Source: JACVRW01 sp963811055
GTDB taxonomy: Bacteria > Actinomycetota > Thermoleophilia > Solirubrobacterales > Thermoleophilaceae
Assembly: GCA_963811055.1 (NCBI GenBank)
Contig: CAWEPQ010000020.1
Span: 1 to 64,000, forward strand
Length of the DNA stretch: 64,000 nt
Direction of reading: 5' to 3'
Part shown: positions 16,480 through 23,675 of the stretch, one piece after another
How positions within the stretch are numbered: position 1 is the stretch's first letter
Layout of the letters: each line of letters begins with the position of its first letter
Program-made: the position numbers and the translations under genes
Notes under the pieces: generated by a model
Database searches by the model: none
What the model was told of the DNA's origin: nothing
Seen by the model: only the letters and a program-made list of their open reading frames with translations

Positions 16480-17418
16480 TCAGAAGGCATGCCCGGCGTG
16501 GCGCGTACGAAACGCATCCAGGTCCCAGCCGGCCGCCGTGGCGCCGGCCACGTATGCGCTCTCGTAGAAGGCCAGCAGCACCTCACCGGGGTCGGCGGCG
16601 CCGCGCACCGCGTCGTAGGGCAGGACGGCCAGCGAGCCGTTGCCCGTCTCCTGCCACTCGGCCTCCGCCGGCCGGAGCGCCTGCCGGGCCAGGCCGTCGG
16701 GCTCGGGCGCCGTGTAGGAGTAGAAGGCGGGGTAGGGGTTGCGCCGGTCGTCTCCGGGCCACCAGCCGAAGGCGATCACCTCGTGTGAGTACGCCTCCTT
16801 TGTGATGCGGTCCGCCGTCTCCATCGACGGCGCGGGACGGCCGGAGTAGCGGGAGTGCGCCAGGTCCAGGCCGTGCCAGAAGAGCTGAACCGGGCTCGCC
16901 TTGCCGTTGAAGCGGGAGACGAAGCGCGCCAGCACGCCGTCGGTGGCCCGGAGGATCGTCCACCAGCGCTCGACGGCGTCCGCGTCGTAGCTGTCGTGCT
17001 CGGTGTCGTCCGGGAAGGCGGGACTGTCACCGAGGTCGAACGGCTCGGCGCGGATCTCCACGTCCACGCCCACCTCGGCGAGCGCCCCGAAGAGGTCGCG
17101 GTAGAAGTGCGCGCAGGCCAGCCGGTCCCTGAGCGGGAAGCCCGCGGAGCGCCCGTCGCTGGACCGCACCCTCAGCTCGTGGTCCACGAAGTCGAACTCG
17201 ATTTCTGCCGTCCGTGCTCCCTCGAGCGGCATGGGTCCCGTGGTGAGCCCGCGCGTGGACACGTAGAGCGTCGCGTGCCACCAGTGGTTGCGGAACGGCA
17301 CGAGCGCCATGCGCACCTTCCCCACCATCTGCGCGTAGCGGTGGAGCGTCTGCTTGGTGGGCTGCCAGTCCTCGTAGGGGAGCGGCGGCCAGGCCGTGGA
17401 TGCGCGGCTGTCGGGCAT
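16480..17418 (-). CDS. DUF5996 family protein
   Basis: Soluble protein of 312 aa belonging to the DUF5996 group, of unknown function. Characteristic segments are LPYEDWQPTKQTLHRYAQMV, the aromatic patch NHWWHATLYVSTRGL, SPVQLFWHGLDLAHSRYSGR and VIAFGWWPGD. Many Trp and His residues suggest a binding pocket, but no catalytic set can be named. A TAGATT box ends 7 bases before the ATG, so it is probably leaderless. The following aldo/keto reductase starts directly at its stop codon; a shared small-molecule reaction is possible but unproven. Confidence 0.85.
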   Translation of the reverse strand: MPDSRASTAWPPLPYEDWQPTKQTLHRYAQMVGKVRMALVPFRNHWWHATLYVSTRGLTTGPMPLEGARTAEIEFDFVDHELRVRSSDGRSAGFPLRDRLACAHFYRDLFGALAEVGVDVEIRAEPFDLGDSPAFPDDTEHDSYDADAVERWWTILRATDGVLARFVSRFNGKASPVQLFWHGLDLAHSRYSGRPAPSMETADRITKEAYSHEVIAFGWWPGDDRRNPYPAFYSYTAPEPDGLARQALRPAEAEWQETGNGSLAVLPYDAVRGAADPGEVLLAFYESAYVAGATAAGWDLDAFRTRHAGHAF

Positions 17419-17425
17419 GCGTCCG

Positions 17426-17431
17426 AATCTA
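17426..17431 (-). promoter_or_regulatory. Putative -10 box TAGATT (leaderless start at 17418)
   Basis: TAGATT on the minus strand ends 7 bases before the ATG of the DUF5996 gene; no Shine-Dalgarno or clear -35. Confidence 0.4.
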
Positions 17432-17528
17432 AGTATCGGGGTTAGGCGCCACCGTCATCCGCGTCACCTTTGACCGACATAGGCGGCTCAACGTGACTCG
17501 CGTCCGGGGTCGACCGGTGACGCGCCTT

Positions 17529-17557
17529 ACGTTGACCGTGCAATACACCGTCAACGT
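17529..17557. promoter_or_regulatory. 29-bp dyad upstream of the GGDEF-EAL gene
   Basis: ACGTTGAC-C-GTG-caata-CAC-C-GTCAACGT: outer arms of 8 bp are perfect, inner arms GTG/CAC also pair, with a single C/C mismatch. Length and symmetry fit a dimeric repressor site. It lies 74 bp before the GGDEF-EAL start and 111 bp before the divergent DUF5996 gene. TTGACC within the left arm could be a -35, but no matching -10 follows. Confidence 0.5.
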
Positions 17558-17631
17558 CAGTCCGATCGGGCTCGCCCACCGGCCTCCCGGGGCTCAAGCT
17601 TCGCCCGCGCGCAGCCGACGACCGTTGGGAG

Positions 17632-19380
17632 ATGAATCGCCGCCCAGACCCCACCCCGGAGGTGGCGCGGGCACGGCGATATGCGGCCCGCGTAAGGATC
17701 GTGCTCGCCCTCGTGGGCGGCGCGCTCATCGTCGTCGAGCCGGACGTGGCCCTTCATCCGGCAGCCGCGGCGGTCGGCCTGGCCGTGATCGGCGTGACCG
17801 GCGTGGTGCAGTGGTTCGACTCCCGAGCGCGCTGGCTGTCGGTCGAGGAGCTGTTCTCGTGTGCCGTCGTGGTGAGCATGATCGGCTGGAGCAAGGGCCA
17901 CCTGGACGTGATGAGCGTGATCTGGCTGACGGCGGCGGCCGTGGGAGTGCTCGCGCGCGGGGGCAGGATGGGCAGGCTCCCCCCGGTCATTGTCGTCGCC
18001 ACTCTGTTCTCTCCGGTGGTCACGGCCGGCGGCATGGGCGCCGAGGGGTTGGGCTTCGCCGTCGCCTCGATCCTGCTGTTGCTCGCCACCGGGCGGGTCT
18101 CGCGGGAGACCGCGGAGCTACTTCGTCGAGCCCGCCACGATGCGGACCACGACGCGCTCACCGGCGTGCTGGCTCCACGCGCCTTCCGTGCGAACGTCGA
18201 CCGGCTGAGCGACCTGGCGTCCGATGAACGGCCGGTGGCCCTGATCGCCCTCGACCTCGACGGGATGGGCGCCGTGAACAAGCGGCTGGGTCACGGCGCC
18301 GGCGATCGGATCCTCGTGCAGACGGCCCGCACCATCCGCGGGCAGCTGCGCGACGGCGACGTCCTGGGCCGGCTGGGCGGCGACGAGTTCGCCGCGGTGG
18401 TGGCCTCGGACGACGCCCACCGCGTGGCGCGGCGCCTGGTCGAGGCCGTGGGCTCCCAGGAAGGGGGCGAGTGCTCGGCCTGTGCCGGTGTGGCGGCCGC
18501 TCCGCACGACGGCGTCGGGGCCGAGGCGCTGCTGGCGGCCGCGGACGTGGCCCTGCGCGTGGCCAAGCGGTCCGGCAGGGGCACCGTAAGCGTCTACCAG
18601 GGAGTGCCGATCTCGAATCGCTCCGACGGCGCCCGCGCCGCGCTCGAGCGCCTCGGCCGCGGCGACGGGCTGTGGATGGCCGCCCAGCCGATCGTGGACC
18701 TGGCCGACGGCCACGTGCACGCATACGAAGCACTGGCCCGCTTCTCCACGCGCGGGAGCGAGGGGCCGCTGCACTGGTTCGCGCTCGCCGACGAGTTTGG
18801 CCTGCGGGCGGAGCTCGAGCTGGCGTGCCTGACAGCCGCGATGGACATGGTCCCCTGGCTGCCGGCCCGCTCGCGCCTCAGCGTGAACCTCTCCGCGCCG
18901 CTGCTCGTGGACGCGCGAACCACAGAGATCTTCGACGGCTGCGCCACCCCCGACCGGCTGATCGTCGAGGTGACCGAGGACACCCTCGTGCGCCACGGCG
19001 AGGCGATCGACAGCACCCTTGCGAGCCTGCGCGCGCGCGGCGTGCGGTTCGCGGTGGACGACGTGGGGGCCGGTTACTCGGGCCTGAGCCAGCTGGCCGC
19101 GCTGCGGCCCACCTACCTGAAGCTCGACCGCGCTCTCGTCCGCGGCATCGACCAAGACCCGAGCCGCATGGCCCTGATGCAGTCGCTGGCCGACTACGCC
19201 AAAGCCACCGGCGGCCTGCTGGTGGCCGAGGGCGTGGAGACGGCGGCGGAGCTGGAGCACGTGCGCACCGCCGGCGCCGCTCTGGTGCAGGGCTTCCTGC
19301 TCGCCCGGCCGGCCCCGCCGTGGCCGCGCGTGAGCACGGAGGGCCTGGAGGCCCTGCGTGCGGCTCCCACCGGGGTCTGA
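17632..19380 (+). CDS. Membrane GGDEF-EAL protein (c-di-GMP synthesis/breakdown)
   Basis: A 582-aa protein with about five N-terminal membrane helices (residues 20-160), a GGDEF domain (about 165-325) and an EAL domain (about 335-570). Both active sites look intact: LGGDEF near 248, and for EAL the signature YEALARF (near 366), NLSAPLL, VEVTEDTL, DDVGAGYSGL, YLKLDRALV, AEGVET and VQGFLLARP. DDVGAG replaces the usual DDFGTG but keeps both Asp. It can therefore make and degrade c-di-GMP in principle; which activity dominates is unknown. Its 213-bp upstream gap carries a strong dyad. No phase or operon with the next gene, which seems to have its own promoter. Confidence 0.94.
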   Translation: MNRRPDPTPEVARARRYAARVRIVLALVGGALIVVEPDVALHPAAAAVGLAVIGVTGVVQWFDSRARWLSVEELFSCAVVVSMIGWSKGHLDVMSVIWLTAAAVGVLARGGRMGRLPPVIVVATLFSPVVTAGGMGAEGLGFAVASILLLLATGRVSRETAELLRRARHDADHDALTGVLAPRAFRANVDRLSDLASDERPVALIALDLDGMGAVNKRLGHGAGDRILVQTARTIRGQLRDGDVLGRLGGDEFAAVVASDDAHRVARRLVEAVGSQEGGECSACAGVAAAPHDGVGAEALLAAADVALRVAKRSGRGTVSVYQGVPISNRSDGARAALERLGRGDGLWMAAQPIVDLADGHVHAYEALARFSTRGSEGPLHWFALADEFGLRAELELACLTAAMDMVPWLPARSRLSVNLSAPLLVDARTTEIFDGCATPDRLIVEVTEDTLVRHGEAIDSTLASLRARGVRFAVDDVGAGYSGLSQLAALRPTYLKLDRALVRGIDQDPSRMALMQSLADYAKATGGLLVAEGVETAAELEHVRTAGAALVQGFLLARPAPPWPRVSTEGLEALRAAPTGV

Positions 19381-19390
19381 CCCGGCCGAC

Positions 19391-19396
19391 TAAGGT
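19391..19396 (+). promoter_or_regulatory. Putative -10 box TAAGGT (leaderless start at 19403)
   Basis: TAAGGT ends 6 bases before the ATG of the DUF3995 gene; no Shine-Dalgarno is present. Confidence 0.45.
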
Positions 19397-19402
19397 CGCG
19401 CC

Positions 19403-19828
19403 ATGGCGCTCGCGACGCTCTCGACACGCCTCTCCGCCGCGGGCCTTCTCGGTATCGCCGCGCTGCACGTCAACTGGGCCACGGGGTCGGCGTGGCCGCT
19501 GTCCGACCGCAAGGCCCTGGCCGAGCAGGTGGTGGGGAGAGCCGGCGGCAAGGTGCCCGGTCCGGCCGCCTGCCTCGCCGTGGCCGGGCTCTTGACGGCC
19601 GCGGCGGGCTTCGTGGCCGGACGGCCGCGGCGCCACCCGGCGCTGAGCCGGTTCGGTGCGGCAGGGGCGGTGAGCGTCCTGGGTCTTCGCGGCGGCCTCG
19701 GCTTGGCCGGGCGCACCGACATCGTGTCGCCCGGATCGGTTTCCGCCGAGTTCCGCGAGCGCGACCGGCGCCTCTACTCGCCGCTGGCGCTGACGCTCGC
19801 CGGCCTCGCGCTGCCGGCCGTGCGCTGA
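19403..19828 (+). CDS. DUF3995 membrane protein
   Basis: Small integral membrane protein of 141 aa with about four hydrophobic segments (for example LSAAGLLGIAALHVNWA, CLAVAGLLTAAAGFVAG). The N-terminal helix ending in ALHVNWATGSAWP and the loop GRTDIVSPGS fit DUF3995, an uncharacterised family frequent in actinobacteria. A TAAGGT box sits 6 bases upstream of the ATG, pointing to a leaderless transcript of its own. It converges on the next gene with only 3 bp between stop codons. Confidence 0.8.
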   Translation: MALATLSTRLSAAGLLGIAALHVNWATGSAWPLSDRKALAEQVVGRAGGKVPGPAACLAVAGLLTAAAGFVAGRPRRHPALSRFGAAGAVSVLGLRGGLGLAGRTDIVSPGSVSAEFRERDRRLYSPLALTLAGLALPAVR

Positions 19829-19831
19829 GCG

Positions 19832-20527
19832 CTAGGCGTCGGGGCCGCGCGGCCGGCGCGCCGCCATGGCGATCATCAGCCCGCCGCCGCCCGTCAGCAG
19901 CAGGCCGCCGGCGAAGAGCCCGAGTCCGGCCCAGAGCGTCCAGCCGACCTTCGCGCCCACGTCGGCGTCCACGACCACCCGGCGGGAGCCGTCGGCGTTC
20001 ATGGCCACGACGGACCAGTTCCCGCCCTCCACGTCCCAATCGACCGCCTGGCGGCCCGGCCCCGAGGCCGAGGCCACCCAGAAGCTCTCGGCCGTGGGCG
20101 GGCGCCGGGGCGCTCCGCCCCTGCGGGTGTCGTACTCGGGCGGGTCGAGGTCGTCCAGCTCGGCGCTGCCGACGCCACGCAGGTAGGCGTCCACGTCGCG
20201 GTCGCGGGCTATGCCAACGAACACGGGCCGCCCACCGGGCCGCTCGGCGCGCACGCGCACACGGCCGAGCGCGTCCTCGGGGATGAGGTCCGCGGTGTCG
20301 TTGCCCAGATCCACATCCTCGACGGTGAGCGCGTGGGTGCCGGTGCTGAGCCGCTCGGTGCCGGTGGTGAAGTAGCCGTCCGAGTCACGCGCGAAGCCGT
20401 GCGCGAGCCCGAGCGCCAGCCCGCCGAGCAGTAGCGCGACACCGATGAAGGACACCACGGAGCCGGAGAGCAGGATCGCCACCCGGCCGGCGTTCCAGTG
20501 GGACTCGTGCTCGGGAACCGAGCTCAT
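19832..20527 (-). CDS. Two-helix membrane protein of unknown function
   Basis: A 231-aa protein with one hydrophobic helix at each end (AILLSGSVVSFIGVALLLGG and LWAGLGLFAGGLLLTGGGG) and an extracytoplasmic middle domain of about 150 residues rich in Asp and Val (VRVRAERPGGRPVFVGIARD, SAELDDLDPPEYDTRRGG, SFWVASASGPG). The pattern is that of actinobacterial proteins with a beta-sandwich between two helices. No enzyme motif. The start ATG 20527 overlaps the stop of the small gene before it (ATGA), so the pair is co-translated. Confidence 0.75.
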   Translation of the reverse strand: MSSVPEHESHWNAGRVAILLSGSVVSFIGVALLLGGLALGLAHGFARDSDGYFTTGTERLSTGTHALTVEDVDLGNDTADLIPEDALGRVRVRAERPGGRPVFVGIARDRDVDAYLRGVGSAELDDLDPPEYDTRRGGAPRRPPTAESFWVASASGPGRQAVDWDVEGGNWSVVAMNADGSRRVVVDADVGAKVGWTLWAGLGLFAGGLLLTGGGGLMIAMAARRPRGPDA

Positions 20528-20766
20528 GGGATCTCGACCTCTCTGACTTCGATGGGTGTGGTGCGCTCGGCCACATAACGGGGCAGAAGCCCCAGCGCCG
20601 CAGTTTGGTTGCCGGCCTCCACCCGCCACCAGATCACGTGGCCGCCCGTCAGGCAAGTGGACGACGCCGGACGGTGGCGGAGGGGGCTCTGAAAGCCCAT
20701 CCATGCGGCAAACGCCACTGCGCACTCGTGCGGGTCGTGCTGGTGGTGGAGGAGGTAGGTCGGCAT
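20524..20766 (-). CDS. Small conserved-looking protein, unknown function
   Basis: An 80-aa soluble protein (MPTYLLHHQHDPHECAVAFA ... GGHVIWWRVEAGNQTAALGL ... EVREVEIP). The N-terminal HHQHDPHEC cluster of His and Cys could bind a metal, which is only a guess. It is supported as a gene by the ATGA coupling to the downstream membrane protein and by a CATGCT box ending 6 bases before its ATG, the same -10 form as in front of the LigD operon. One copy of the 29-bp repeated element lies just upstream, between it and the divergent CNB gene. Confidence 0.65.
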   Translation of the reverse strand: MPTYLLHHQHDPHECAVAFAAWMGFQSPLRHRPASSTCLTGGHVIWWRVEAGNQTAALGLLPRYVAERTTPIEVREVEIP

Positions 20767-20798
20767 TGGTGGAGCATGCGCCAGAACGGCCCCCTGAA

Positions 20799-20827
20799 CA
20801 TCGGGGACGGACCCTTAACCGGGACCC
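20799..20827 (+). repeat. Repeated 29-bp upstream element, copy 1
   Basis: First of three copies of CATCGGGG-N5-CCCTKAACC-N3-ACCC. It stands in the 105-bp gap between the small minus-strand gene (start 20766) and the CNB gene (start 20872), and covers the expected -35 zone of the minus-strand promoter (CATGCT at 20773-20778). Confidence 0.7.
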
Positions 20828-20871
20828 TGAAAAGTGCGACCATCCGCACCGAGCGAGACGAGGAGGAGCGG

Positions 20872-21276
20872 ATGGACGAGGCGCGGCTGCAAGGGATTCC
20901 GTTGTTCGCGGGGCTCAGCAAGAGCGAGCGCCGGCTCGTGGCCCGCAATGCCGACGAGGTGGAGCTCGAGGCCGGCTACGCCCTGTGTCGCGAGGGCGAG
21001 CTCGCCTGGGAGTTCCTGGTGCTCGAGGAGGGCAACGCCAAGGTGGTGCGCGGCGACCAGTTGCTGAACGAGCTCGGCCCGGGCGACTTCCTCGGGGAGA
21101 TCGGGGTCATCGAAGGGACCCCGCGGAATGCGACCGTAACGGCGCTGTCGCCGATCAGGGCCATCGTCATGACCGGGCACGCGTTCCGGCAGATCTGCAA
21201 CGAGATGCCCGAGGTGGGCAACCGCATCCGGGCAGCGATCGAGGAACGGCGTCACTGGCTAGAGCCAGCCTCCTGA
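20872..21276 (+). CDS. Stand-alone cyclic-nucleotide-binding domain protein
   Basis: A 134-aa protein made of one CNB domain and nothing else: no DNA-binding domain, no kinase. The phosphate-binding cassette is canonical (FLGEIGVIEGTPRNATVTA with Glu and Arg), so cAMP or cGMP binding is plausible, in contrast to the degenerate CNB of the kinase at 12.5 kb. The ATG has a strong AGGAGG 5 bases upstream. A copy of the repeated 29-bp element lies 44 bp before it. Such solo CNB proteins may act by binding a partner; none is obvious next to it. A GC hairpin terminator follows. Confidence 0.9.
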   Translation: MDEARLQGIPLFAGLSKSERRLVARNADEVELEAGYALCREGELAWEFLVLEEGNAKVVRGDQLLNELGPGDFLGEIGVIEGTPRNATVTALSPIRAIVMTGHAFRQICNEMPEVGNRIRAAIEERRHWLEPAS

Positions 21277-21283
21277 ACAACGA

Positions 21284-21310
21284 CCGGCGCCCGCCAGAGG
21301 CGGGCGCCGG
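21284..21310. terminator. Strong GC hairpin terminator
   Basis: CCGGCGCCCGCC (21284-21295) pairs perfectly with GGCGGGCGCCGG (21299-21310) around a 3-base loop. It lies 7 bp after the CNB stop and 25 bp beyond the stop of the convergent MMPL gene, so it can serve both. No U-tract. Confidence 0.85.
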
Positions 21311-21335
21311 GATGCGGCTCGGATGTAAGGGAGAG

Positions 21336-23546
21336 CTAGGCGGCGGCGGGCTGCACCTCGCCCTCGTGCTTGATCTCGGGGAGCCATCCGAGCTTGCTGG
21401 GCAGCCACCAGTTGCGATCGCCCAGGAGCTTCATGGTGGCCGGCAGCAGCACGCCGCGGATCAGCGTGGCGTCGAGCAGGACCGCGAACGCCAGGCCCAC
21501 GCCCATCTGCTTGAACATGATGAACGAGAGGCTGCCGAATATGGCGAACACCGCGACCATCACGAGGGCGGCGCTGGTAACCACGCCGGCCGTGTTCTTG
21601 ACCGCGTGTGCCACGGCGTCCTCGGTCTTCATGCCGTTGTCGTAGGCCTCACGGACCCTGCTCAGGATGAACACGTGGTAGTCCATCGAGAGTCCGAAGA
21701 GGACCACGAACATGAACAGCGGCACCCATGAGGTGATCGGGCCGGTCTCGGAGAATCCGAGCACGCTCTTGAACCAGCCGTGCTGGAACACCAGAACCAT
21801 CACGCCGAAGCTCGCGGCCACGGAGAGCAGGTTCAGGATGATCGCCTTGATCGGGACCACGATCGACCGGAACGTGACCATGAGCAGCAGGAACGCCGCC
21901 GTGAGCACGAACAGGAGCACGTAGGGGATGTGCGACTTCAACGTGTCCGTGAAGTCGGCATCCACTGCCGTGTTGCCGCCAACAACCGCCTCGACACCGG
22001 AAACCGATCCGATCGTCGGGTCCACAACATCGGTCCTGAGAACCTCGAGCGCCTGGTTGGACTGCTTGTCCGTTCCGTTGCCCGCGATCTCGACTTCGAG
22101 CGTGGCGACCGTCTTGTCGGGGTTCACGTCCAGCACGCCGTCACTCGACGGGAGCAGGTCGTGGTGTTCCGCTACGGCCTTGTCCATCTTCGCCAGCCCC
22201 GCCTTGACGGCCGGCGCTGTCACGTCCTCGGCCTTGAGGACAACCTGAAGCGAAGAGGTCTCCGCCGGGAAGGCCTCCTGCACCCTGTTGAACGTCTGGA
22301 CGATCGGCTGGTCCTGCGGCAACGAGGCCGAGGTGTTCGGGGTGCCGATGTCCATACCGATGGCGGGAATCGCCATCGCCACGAGCAGGCCGGTGGCCAG
22401 GCTCGCCGAAAGCAGCGGGCGCCGCAGCACCCGGTCCACGATCCGCGACCAGATGGCCACGCGGGCCACGCGGTTGCGGAGACGACCCAGGCCGGGAATC
22501 CGGCCCTTCTCGGTGCGATCGCCCAGCATCGACAGCACGGCGGGAAGCACCGTGAGCGATCCGAGCATCGCGACTGCGACCACCACGATGGTGCCGGTGG
22601 CGAATGAGGTGAACGTTGCTGCACCGGCGAAGTACATGCCGCCCATGGCGATCATGACCGTGATGCCGGAGACCAGAACTGCCCGGCCCGAGGTGGCCGC
22701 AGCCGCCTCGATTGCCGCTTCCTTGCTCCGTCCGGCGGCGCGTTCCTCGCGCACCCGGCGGAGATAGAACAGCGCGTAGTCCACGCCCACGGCCAGGCCG
22801 ATGAGCAGGATCACGTGGTTGATGGACTCCTCGACCGGGGAGAGGTGGCTAAGCGCCGCGACGATGCCCATCGTGGACATCACGCCCGTGATGGCCAGCA
22901 GCAGCGGGATGCCCGCCGCGACCAGCGTTCCGAACGCGAGGACCAGGAGGATCAGGGTGATCGGCAGCGAGCCGAACGTGGCCTTCTGCAGATCCTTGTT
23001 GAAGATCTCCGTAAAGGCCTCCTCGGAGCTGCCGCCGCCGAACTGCTCGACGTTGAAGTCGCGGTGCGCCTTCTGTGCCGCCTTCACCTCGAGGACCGTG
23101 TTGTTCACGACCTTCATGGGGCCGGCGTCCGCGCTGTCGCCCTTGATCTCGAAGCTGACGAGCGTGGAATGCCCGTCGTCCGAGATCGCAGTGCGCTGCT
23201 CACCCTTGCCGTAGGGACCGGCGATCTCGGTCACGCCCTTCGTGTCCTCCAGGCGCTGGGTCACGTCGGCTACGACGGCCCGGTACTCCGGGGCGTCGGT
23301 CTTCAGGGTCTTGCTCTGGATGAGCACCATCTCCCCGATCCTGTCGGGGTAGGCGTCCTTGGTGATCCTGGCGGCGCGGCCCGAATCGCCAACGCCGGAG
23401 TCCTCGGCGGTGAGTTGCTCCGTGCCGAGGTTGTTGCCGGCCATAAAGGCCAGAACGACGAAGACGATCCATCCGAGGACGGCCGTCTTGCGGTGCCGGG
23501 CGCTCCAGCGTCCGGCCCGCGCTGCGATGTTTCGCGACTGTTGCAT
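21336..23546 (-). CDS. MMPL-family RND transporter
   Basis: Large membrane exporter of 736 aa with the 12-helix layout of the MMPL family: helix 1 after RHRKTAVLGWIVFVVLAF, an outer loop of about 150 residues, five helices with the conserved GLAVGVDYALFYLRRVREER, a second outer loop, and five helices with LFGLSMDYHVFILSRVREAY. The two Asp-Tyr pairs (VDYA, MDYH) are the proton-relay positions. Family members export lipids, siderophores or drugs; the cargo here is unknown. Start ATG 23546 is chosen for the Shine-Dalgarno AAGAGGAG at the right distance. It diverges from the LuxR-type regulator with a copy of the 29-bp element between them, so that regulator may control it. Confidence 0.92.
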   Translation of the reverse strand: MQQSRNIAARAGRWSARHRKTAVLGWIVFVVLAFMAGNNLGTEQLTAEDSGVGDSGRAARITKDAYPDRIGEMVLIQSKTLKTDAPEYRAVVADVTQRLEDTKGVTEIAGPYGKGEQRTAISDDGHSTLVSFEIKGDSADAGPMKVVNNTVLEVKAAQKAHRDFNVEQFGGGSSEEAFTEIFNKDLQKATFGSLPITLILLVLAFGTLVAAGIPLLLAITGVMSTMGIVAALSHLSPVEESINHVILLIGLAVGVDYALFYLRRVREERAAGRSKEAAIEAAAATSGRAVLVSGITVMIAMGGMYFAGAATFTSFATGTIVVVAVAMLGSLTVLPAVLSMLGDRTEKGRIPGLGRLRNRVARVAIWSRIVDRVLRRPLLSASLATGLLVAMAIPAIGMDIGTPNTSASLPQDQPIVQTFNRVQEAFPAETSSLQVVLKAEDVTAPAVKAGLAKMDKAVAEHHDLLPSSDGVLDVNPDKTVATLEVEIAGNGTDKQSNQALEVLRTDVVDPTIGSVSGVEAVVGGNTAVDADFTDTLKSHIPYVLLFVLTAAFLLLMVTFRSIVVPIKAIILNLLSVAASFGVMVLVFQHGWFKSVLGFSETGPITSWVPLFMFVVLFGLSMDYHVFILSRVREAYDNGMKTEDAVAHAVKNTAGVVTSAALVMVAVFAIFGSLSFIMFKQMGVGLAFAVLLDATLIRGVLLPATMKLLGDRNWWLPSKLGWLPEIKHEGEVQPAAA

Positions 23547-23608
23547 GTCACTCCTCTTGGTGGGGTTCGACTGCATGCAGGCAGCCTGCGCTCTCGCGGC
23601 TCCTCGAA

Positions 23609-23637
23609 CATCGGGGGCGTCCCCTGAACCGGCACCC
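23609..23637 (+). repeat. Repeated 29-bp upstream element, copy 2
   Basis: Second copy of CATCGGGG-N5-CCCTKAACC-N3-ACCC, between the MMPL gene (start 23546, minus) and the LuxR-type regulator (start 23676, plus). A TAGGGT box (23658-23663) stands downstream, which puts the right half of the element next to the expected -35 of the regulator promoter. Confidence 0.7.
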
Positions 23638-23675
23638 TTAAATCCCCTTAGTCCGGGTAGGGTCGGGGGTCCGTT

